Source of the DNA: Liolophura sinensis
Taxonomy: Eukaryota; Mollusca; Polyplacophora; Chitonida; Chitonidae
NCBI RefSeq assembly: GCF_032854445.1
Contig: NC_088300.1
Coordinates: 23,543,608-23,607,607, forward strand
Length of the DNA: 64,000 bases
Reading direction: 5' to 3'
Both the position numbers and the translations under genes were made by a program. How positions within the stretch are numbered: position 1 is the first letter of the stretch; each line of letters opens with the position of its first letter. This document shows positions 57,221 to 64,000 of this stretch, piece after piece. The notes beneath the pieces were generated by a model, which saw nothing but the letters and a program-made list of their open reading frames with translations, was not told the DNA's origin and did not search any database.

Positions 57221-58050
57221 CGCCTTAGAGACAATTTGCCCTATCTGAGATATGCCAGTTGAGGTGCTATTGACTAGTTAAGCCTGCCTGAAAAAAATTG
57301 AAATAGACGTTTAGCTCAATTGTTGACGCTTTTGCCTGGAGAACCACGGTTCAACAAAGAACATTGTAACAATTTATCCAGAATTCAACTTTATGCATGT
57401 CAGAGAAAGGTTAGTGTGGATTGACTAATACAAGCAATTAACCCGTATGGAGGAGAGTCGGTGGAAAGAAACAACCATGTTTTTACTGGTGATGGTAAAC
57501 TTGCCGGCCTATTAGCGCTGGCTTGCTTTCGATTGAAATCAATGTCATTCACATGTATACATACACTTTTTGATTAAGCCTTTGGGTCAGAAAAAAGGCG
57601 TGCCTCTGGTTTAGGGGGATTGTTAGTAACGCGCCAAAGTCGGTGGGTACAATGGTTACTTATCTTTCCTTCACTCATGAATCTTGCAACCCGCCCTGAG
57701 TGAAATGATCTTGGAATGACTATAAACCATAATGAAACAAATAACTCAGCACGGAAGAGTGCATATATTGTACAAATATATTAATTGTTCTGCTTTTTGG
57801 GCTGGATAGAACTGCAACGTCATCGCATCGAAACAGTCACTTAATTAGAAAAAGAAGATTGTGTTTGGATATTTTATTCGGCGAAGGGGCCTGTTTGTGT
57901 TACAAGTATATACAATTTCCGGAACCTGAAAAGTTGGGGGAGGGGGGGGGGCAAAAGATATGCAAAAGCAAAAGATAACTTATGAAAGGAGGGGGGGAGA
58001 GACATGGCCCCCTTGTCTGTCCCCCCACCCCCACCCTACGCCCCTGCTGC

Positions 58051-58280
58051 TACTGGCAAGATTTCTATGGCTGCTTTCTCACGGGCTTGGTCAGGTATGC
58101 ACCAAAGCTTATTGTTCACGGAATGTTTGGGGCTAAGGTACAGCCCTCACGTTAACATTGTCACTTACTGGCAAGATTTCTATGGCTGCTTTCTCACGGG
58201 CTTGGTCAGGTATGCACCAAAGCTTATTGTTCACGGAATGTTTGGGGCTAAGGTACAGCCCTAACGTTAACATTGTCACT
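58051..58280. repeat. 115-bp tandem duplication
   Basis: Two adjacent copies starting TACTGGCAAGATTTCTATGG at 58051 and 58166, differing by about two bases (CCTCACG/CCTAACG and the end). Recent duplication. Confidence 0.95.
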
Positions 58281-58486
58281 TATGGTAAATCAATAGGAAG
58301 ATTAATAATTTAAAAAAAAATGATATCCTGCACTAAAACAGAAGTAGTATTAAAAGCAACGCGATAAACAATATGAACCCGCCTGTGATTTAACGAGCGA
58401 CGTGACGGCATTCATCCTATAAGATAACAGAAGCTTCAGTTAATTATTTCACAGATTCCACAGTCCCTTTGAACATCATTCCGGTC

Positions 58487-58705
58487 ATGCTACATTGGTT
58501 TATGGTGCTTCAGAACGTCTTCTCGACGACACAAGACACACGAGGCCCCGCCCAATCGTATGTCGTCTGCTGACACCTGGCGAGACGGTATACTTACGGC
58601 TTGGTCACTGTGTTAAACTGATGCCAAGCCATGAAAGTACAAGGGAGCTGATTTTACATAACTCCAGGTTTACGAGAAGCACACTCTAACCACTGAGCCA
58701 ACGTA
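58487..58705 (-). repeat. SINE family B-like, with clear A box
   Basis: The reverse complement begins TACGTTGGCTCAGTGGTTAG and AGTGTGC, a good Pol III A box, and the B-box region has GTAAACCTGGAG. The body is diverged from other family-B copies. Confidence 0.6.
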
Positions 58706-58772
58706 GTACACTGTGGTCAGTATGTGGGGCACGTCACAAAAAATTCCTTCATCTGGGATTGACGCATGAGTG

Positions 58773-59026
58773 CACTCCAAAAATTAATGTGTTTATTTTA
58801 ACAGAGAGTCTGTTATCTGAGTGATGCTAGAATGCATTCTGTTATTGCAGTAGATTATTGTTAAATATAACACATATATTCTATTAATTCAACATTTTCA
58901 TTCTATTAGTCTAACAGGATATTATGCTGAATGTGACACAATAATGTGTTACAGTAACACAATACATTCTAGCATCACTCAGACAACAGACTTTCCGTTA
59001 AATTTAACAGATCAATTTTTTTAGTG
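58773..59026. repeat. MITE-like element with 75-bp terminal inverted repeats
   Basis: The left arm CACTCCAAAAATTAATGTGT...AACAGAGAGTCTGTT-TCTGAGTGATGCTAGAATG is matched by the reverse complement of the right arm, CACTAAAAAAATTGATCTGT...AACGGAAAGTCTGTT-TCTGAGTGATGCTAGAATG. About 100 bases of AT-rich interior, no coding capacity. A solo arm of the same family is at 28591. Confidence 0.85.
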
Positions 59027-59366
59027 TAGCCCGGTTAATGTCAACTCATTGTATTCATTATCAGTTGTGAGTTTGATGCACTAGCGTTCCTGCAAACGCT
59101 GCTTTTTGAAATTAATTATCAACACTCTTAGCTCATATATTTGCTGACAATGAAGCACTAATATATTTCTTATTAATGCGCCTTAGACATCATCTTTGGA
59201 ATAAAATACACCGGATATTTTTTAGCGTCGGTTTACATTGTGAATACGTCGGACCTGTGTAACATCTTTCTCCACCATTAAGTTACAGAGGTCCTTTGTT
59301 TTTAGGTTGGTTTGCACAGAAGTAAATGTAAAAAGCTGTTTGAATTGTAATCTGGGCTATTTGACC

Positions 59367-59497
59367 GGGGCCTACTTTCACGAAGCTACGTTACCTAAGA
59401 GCACGTAACTAGTATAGCGAGATTATGCCTACAGTGCTGGTTGTCATGGTAGTTAAGTGCTCTTAACGTTAAAGGAGCTTCGTGTAAGTGGGCCCTG
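59367..59497. repeat. Foldback/MITE-like element
   Basis: Left GGGGCCTACTTTCACGAAGC...CTAAGAGCACGTAACTA. The right, reverse-complemented, is AGGGCCCACTTACACGAAGC...TTAAGAGCACTTAACTA. About 50-bp arms with a short loop. Confidence 0.85.
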
Positions 59498-59697
59498 GCC
59501 TCAGGATCATTGTTTCGTCATTTTAAATCGTCACGGAGTTGAATAATCGAACAAGAATGAACTTCTGTTTGAGCGAACGAAACAATTGTTTACTCAGGAT
59601 AACATCAGAACCTCTAATCCAAGTCCTGCATTGTAGGACCAGGGGAGTATGTAAAACTATACTTACTGGAAACGGACTTTAGACCAATTACGTCACA

Positions 59698-59709
59698 TTC
59701 CCCTTTTCA
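59698..59709 (-). other. Polypurine tract and 3' LTR boundary
   Basis: TGAAAAGGGGAA on the minus strand immediately before TGTGACGTAATTGG. In this class of element the PPT directly precedes the LTR start TG. The far LTR end is not defined. Confidence 0.55.
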
Positions 59710-59951
59710 ACACAAGTTCAGTCAATAAGCAATTTTAAAAGAAAGTATATCTTTGAAGACCAATAATTATTAGAGGAATTCTTAACTCAAAAGTTCAGGA
59801 AGTTTAAGTCACTAAATCGAACGCATGTGGGAACTGCTGAAAAGAATGATTAACCTGTATCATATATATGAAAGTTGAATTTAACTTTAACACAGGATTG
59901 TCGAGGGCATACACAACTGGCAGCAAGTCACTTATTTGATACAGTCAAACA

Positions 59952-61415
59952 TTACAAAATTGTCACTGAGACACAGTCCTGAAAGCGTGCTGGCTTTCGC
60001 GCCACTCGTCCAGATGAAGTCCGTGTACTAATAGTACTTGGTCGTTCAGGGTTCATTTCCTGCAACAGCGGACTAGACGTCGTACGGACGGGAGAATCTT
60101 CCCTTTCTCGTGTTCGAGTTGGAGTGGACACGTATGGTATCTCTACATCTGGTCGATATTCCTTTGAAGCTCTAAGATCGCGACGGTTTCTTCTAAAACG
60201 TCTGCCATCTTCGGTCTTAACGCTGTAGGAACGTATATCTACTTGTGGGCCAACAATTGCTTTCTGCCACTGTTTGTTTTTGTTATAGGCCTTAAGTCTC
60301 ACATCTCCAATCTGCAAATCCGGTAGATCACGTGAAGAACGATTGTAGTATCGAGCTTGTTTCAGCTTTCTACTGGCAAGTTTGTCGGCAACTCTGTGAA
60401 TAGTTTTCGGTTTGAGGAATTCGCTGGTTGCGGTTAGGAGAGTCCTTGTTCTTCTTCCAAACAATCTCTGTACTGAAGAACTACCAATTCCTTCTGTTGG
60501 TGTGTTTCTCCATTTTAGCAAAGTAAGAAAAGGATCTGCTTTGGCATGTAGACATTTGGCTATGATCTGCTTGACGGTCTTTACGGCTCTTCCCACTTTG
60601 CCGTTCGACTGTGGATAGCGTGGCGAAGAAGTGATATGTTCGAACTCAAACTTATCAGCAAACTTCTTAAACTCTGAAAAACTGAAGGGCCGTCCATTGT
60701 CTGATATGAGCTGAACAGGAATTCCATGACGTGCAAATTGTGATTTCATCATCTTTATCACTGTTGTAGCCGTCTTGGCATGTAGTCGATCAATTTCAAA
60801 GTAATCGGAGTAATAATCTACCAATATCAGGTAATCCTTGCCGTCAAACTCAAATAAATCACAACCCACTTTTTCCCATGGGCGACTGAGAATCTCATGA
60901 CTGATGAGAGTCTCTTTCTGTTGGTTGTGCTGGAGAGTGTTGCAGGTGTCACATCTACTCAGTAAATCGGTAATGTCCTTTATCATGATCGGTTAGTACA
61001 CTAACTCTCTGGCACGGCGTATGCATGACTGAAGACCAATGTGTGATGAATGGAGTCGGTCCAAGATATCCGGTCTGACGCTACTAGGAACGATAACTCT
61101 TCCACCTTTAAACACTGTTCCGTCCTGGACACAGAGTTCGTCTCTGAAGGGAAAGTATTCCTGTACTACAAAGGGAGCATCTTCTTTTCTGTCCGGCCAT
61201 CCATTCTGTATCAATCTCTTCAATGATGACATGGTGGGATCCGTTGAAATGGTTGTTTGGATCAGCTCTATCCGCTTGTCCGAAACAGCAAGATATTCAA
61301 TCATATTGATAGATTCTGTCTCAATAGCTGTTGGACATCTGTTGTCAATCAGCATAACATCTCCATGGTCATTAGTAGCTGTCTTGGAATGTGATACGTA
61401 TGCACGACTCAGCAA
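59952..61415 (-). pseudogene. Ty3/Gypsy integrase, broken
   Basis: The 61415-60993 piece carries the zinc-binding HSSH part, and 60986-59952 carries CDTC and the catalytic core. A stop codon (TAA) separates them directly after RARELVY, where integrases usually have Trp. The core shows CDLFEFDGKDYLILVDYYSD (first Asp) and LISDNGRPFSFSEFK (second Asp). The third catalytic position in SNGKVGRAVKTVK is Gly instead of Glu. A C-terminal tail of about 100 residues is rich in Arg/Ser, with no chromodomain. Confidence 0.88.
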
Positions 61416-61437
61416 GATACATTTCTGTACCTTTCTT

Positions 61438-62605
61438 TTAAGTCACATCATAGTCGAACTTCTGCAGGCGCAACAGCTTGCGTTGTAGTCTCTTTGGAGC
61501 ACTATGCAGGCTTTTGCGAACAATCGATTCCAGTGCTTTTTGGTCCGATTCAATTCTCACTTTCCTTCCATAAACGTATTGTTCAAACCTTTCCATCCCA
61601 AAGACGATTGCGAGCATTTCTCGCTCAATCTGTGCGTAATTCTTCTTTGCAGCAGACAAAGAACGAGATGCATAGGCCACAGGTTGGTCATTTTGCATGA
61701 GACATTCTCCAAGTCCATCTTGGGACGCGTCACACTGCAGTACAGTGTCAGCTTTGTCGTCAAAATGCCTCAAAACAGGAGGACTTGACCGGATGTCTTT
61801 TACTTCCTGAAGACATTTTCCATGGATTTGTTTATTCCAGAAAATGTGATTCTCATTGTTGAGAAGTTCTCGCAGAGGGGCAGTAACTGACGACAGCCTT
61901 GGGGCAAACTTCTGGAGGAAATTCAAAATGCCTAACATGCGTTGCACCCGTTTCTTATCCGTCGGCGCTGGCATATCTTTAATTGCAGTTACTTTAAAAG
62001 GATCCACCTTCAATTCAGATGAAGACAAGATGTGTCCAAGGTATGGTACCTCTCGGCACTTCAGTTGAAACTTATTCTGATTCAGTTTAATGTTCTTTTC
62101 ACGACACCTATCGAGGAAAGAAATCACCTTTCTGCCGTGATCCACATCTGCCTCTTCATTTGTGTCTCCAACACCAAAAACTAAAACATCATCATGAACT
62201 ACTTTCACACCATGTAGACCTTCCAATGCCCCATTGAGTCCACGCTGGAACTCTTCAGACGCAGTAGAGATGCCAAACGGCATGCAAAGCCAACGGTATC
62301 GTCCCCAAGGAGTTTCAAAAGTCGTTAGGTAGCTACTCTCTTCATCAAGTTGGACGTGCCAAAATCCATTCTTGGCGTCAGCGTGGCTAAAACATTTAGC
62401 TTTGGCAAGTTCAGGTAGGAGGTCATCAAAAGTAGGGGTTGGGTAGTGGTTTCGTTTCAAAGCAGAGTTCAGAGGTTTCGGATCGATGCAAAGACAAACA
62501 CGTCCATCCGGTTTGGAAACGACAACCAATGCTGATATCCAGTAACTGGTGTCAACGTCAAGATGTAACAGACCTTCCAGTTTTCCTTCTCCTTGGAAAA
62601 CATCT
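61438..62605 (-). pseudogene. Ty3/Gypsy reverse transcriptase and RNase H, internally deleted
   Basis: KPDGRVCLCIDPKPLN, CFSHADAKNGFWHVQLDEES (first catalytic Asp), MPFGISTASEEFQRG and KVVHDDVLVFG (the DD pair, with His in place of the usual Tyr/Ile context) are intact in one frame from 62529. RNase H begins at VLQCDASQDGLG. Upstream, EGLLHLDVDTS at about 62560 runs directly into YWISALVVVSK, so the segment normally lying between them is missing, a deletion of some 30-40 codons. Confidence 0.9.
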
Positions 62606-63135
62606 CAATAGGAAGACTTGATTTTATCCAAGGTCACCTCAAGCTGATTCCTTAGATTCACATCATTGCTCTTCTGATGAGCTAGCAGTATAATGTTCTC
62701 GATCTGTACTGTTATAAGATTCATTTGTTGAACCGCTCTGGCTCCTAGCAGAGGTCTGTAGTCACCTTTTACGATTACAATTTCAACGCTGTACTTCCAA
62801 CCATTCTTTGGGTTTTTCATGGAAATGCGGAGTTTTCCAACAGGCACAATCTCTGTCCCATTGAACAACATTACAAGGGTTGTTGTGGGTTTTTCCACTT
62901 TCTTCAGTTTTCTGTCATGAAAGATTTCAGTGTAGAGATTCTCGGAGAGAATGTTGACTGTAGCTCCACAGTCTAACTGGAAAACGACAGTTTTACCATT
63001 CAAGACCATACGGCCAAAGATACGCTTTGGAAATCCTTTTCCATCAGAACCTGTCTGTTTTCCGTTTGAGTTTAGTGATAACACATATTCTTCCTCAACA
63101 TCAGACATGTCAGACACTTCTTCATCAGTATCCAC
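62605..63135 (-). pseudogene. Ty3/Gypsy aspartic protease region
   Basis: VVFQLDCGATVNILSE contains the protease active site in DCGA form (the usual form is D(S/T)GA), and YRPLLGARAVQQMNLI carries the second conserved Leu-Gly turn. The frame is open from 63135 to 62605. An acidic stretch (VDTDEEVSDMSDVEEE) precedes it. Confidence 0.85.
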
Positions 63136-63159
63136 TTGATGAATTTTATGCTGTTTCTG

Positions 63160-63691
63160 TTTGCCTTTGCTTGGACATTTAGATGAAAAGTCATTAACCT
63201 TTTCCGAGTATTGTTGTCACGAATTCCAACGACAGTTCTGTCCCTTATTAAGCTATCTTCTAGTTGTCCATAATTGCAGGTCTTTGCAAGCGTACGCACA
63301 ACAGCAACGTACGAGTCGAATATCTTCTGGTCTCTGCAATTAAAGCAGTAGGCCTACCTCTCATAAGTTTCATTTGTTTCACCGACACAAAATGTTTCAA
63401 ACTTCTGGAGGACAATATCTATATCCTGTTTATCCTCTTCCTGCGTGAAGGGTAAGCCATCAAAATGTCTAACGCATCGATGCCGATACATGTTAGCAGA
63501 GTAGCAGTCCTGTATTTATTTTCTGCATCACAAAGTCTAGTTGCGATTTCGTAGTTGTCCCACATCCGTCTTAATTTTTTCCAGTTTGCTGCCAAGTTTC
63601 CTTTAAGGTCCAGTTTGGTTGGCAGTGGAATGTTTGTAGGGACTTGTACATGGTGAGGGGCTTGCACATTGTTAGCTTGTTGCTCCGCCAT
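63160..63691 (-). pseudogene. Ty3/Gypsy gag, broken
   Basis: The ATG at 63691 opens MAEQQANNVQAPHHVQVPTN, with LDLKGNLAANWKKLRRMWDN and ATLLTCIGIDALD typical of this element group. After about 63430 the frame shifts more than once. TLAKTCNYGQLEDSLIRDR and VVGIRDNNTRKRLM follow in another frame, then the sequence jumps to a zinc-knuckle remnant (KCPSKGK), which implies an internal deletion near 63195. Confidence 0.8.
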
Positions 63692-63720
63692 TGTTTTCGA
63701 TTTACATTAACACAAGTTAG

Positions 63721-64000
63721 TGTGTCACATACAGGGCATCCGCAGAAATGGTACAGTATGCAGTAAACAGGAAATAAAACACAATGTCCCAGTGTTTCAT
63801 AAGAGTGCGCACAAATTGTCTCATACGCGACATCGTAGAAATGCAACTACAGCGCGAGGGCGAACTGTCCGAAACGGGCTACCATAGTTTTTTTTTTTTT
63901 CAGCATCAGGGTTAACAGTCAATTAGCGTGAATATTACCACAAATGTTCACAGAGTTCAGTGGTATTTTCCTTCAGAATTATCAGAGTTTATAACTGTCA
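63721..64000. other. Sequence upstream of gag
   Basis: No match to the presumed 3' LTR start (TGTGACGTAATTGG) on either strand. A poly-T run lies at 63887-63900. It may be the host flank or a diverged 5' LTR. Confidence 0.4.

Larger units (their letters stand above)
59500..63720 (-). mobile_element. Decayed Ty3/Gypsy-type LTR retrotransposon
   Basis: Minus-strand order gag (about 63691-63160), protease (63135-62605), reverse transcriptase/RNase H (62605-61438), integrase (61415-59952). This order, with integrase last, is that of Ty3/Gypsy. A polypurine tract (AAAAGGGGAA) at 59698-59709 is followed by TGTGACG, the likely start of the 3' LTR at 59697. I cannot find a matching 5' LTR or a clear primer-binding site before base 64000, so the 5' end is either truncated or unrecognisable. 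Several breaks make it non-functional (see the parts). Confidence 0.9.

Noticed and set aside
57070-57240. Open frames around the C-run
   Set aside because: They are produced by the poly-C run and the duplicated AAGGTCCAGGGGCTGCC, with no coding signature.

Overview
The window is animal nuclear DNA, most likely from a lophotrochozoan and probably a mollusc. It is AT-rich, with short exons bounded by GT/AG, tRNA-derived SINEs of the kind common in mollusc genomes, many TACATGTA-type palindromes, and coding content limited to three spliced genes plus one decayed retrotransposon. The species cannot be fixed from the sequence alone.

Left part (minus strand, 1-17.1 kb): a formin of the FMN/cappuccino type, read right to left. 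Thirteen coding exons of one isoform join in consistent phase: a Ser/Pro-rich N-terminus (15469-14200), a helical block that I cannot name (13706-13534 plus the start of 7552-7411), a coiled coil, a proline-rich FH1 (5747-5180), and the first two thirds of the FH2 actin-nucleating domain (4821-323). The gene runs off the left edge. A second possible first exon lies at 8328-8152. The FH2 exon at 323-397 reads correctly only if one base of a five-C run is ignored. The formin introns hold a 68-bp minisatellite array, a 26-bp repeat, a foldback element and SINE pieces. Upstream, 16.7-17.5 kb is a long imperfect inverted repeat whose two arms both look like 5' leader exons pointing outwards.

Middle (17.5-35.7 kb): mostly non-coding, with SINE copies of two families, small tandem repeats and two short candidate first coding exons (21142, 29962) that I could not extend into a gene.

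35.7-48.5 kb (plus strand): two homeobox genes in tandem. Gene 1 (35710-40146, four exons, about 525 aa) and gene 2 (44082-47617, three exons, about 603 aa) both have divergent 60-residue homeodomains with Tyr-Pro at positions 25-26, Gln50 and a phase-0 intron exactly between residues 46 and 47. That intron is the classical paired-class position. The two homeodomains are otherwise quite different, and I could not assign either to a named family. Both proteins have long Pro/Ser/Thr-rich tails in the last exon. They are presumably transcription factors, and the locus looks like a small lineage-specific homeobox cluster.

Right part (48.5-64 kb): non-coding DNA with SINEs, foldback elements (MITE-like), a 115-bp tandem duplication and a GATATC-rich palindromic patch. 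It also holds a 55-codon ORF encoding two CX2CX9HX3C zinc fingers (56440-56607) and a minus-strand Ty3/Gypsy-type element (about 59.5-63.7 kb). The element retains gag, protease, reverse transcriptase/RNase H and integrase, but has deletions, stops and a changed integrase catalytic residue, so it is a fossil.
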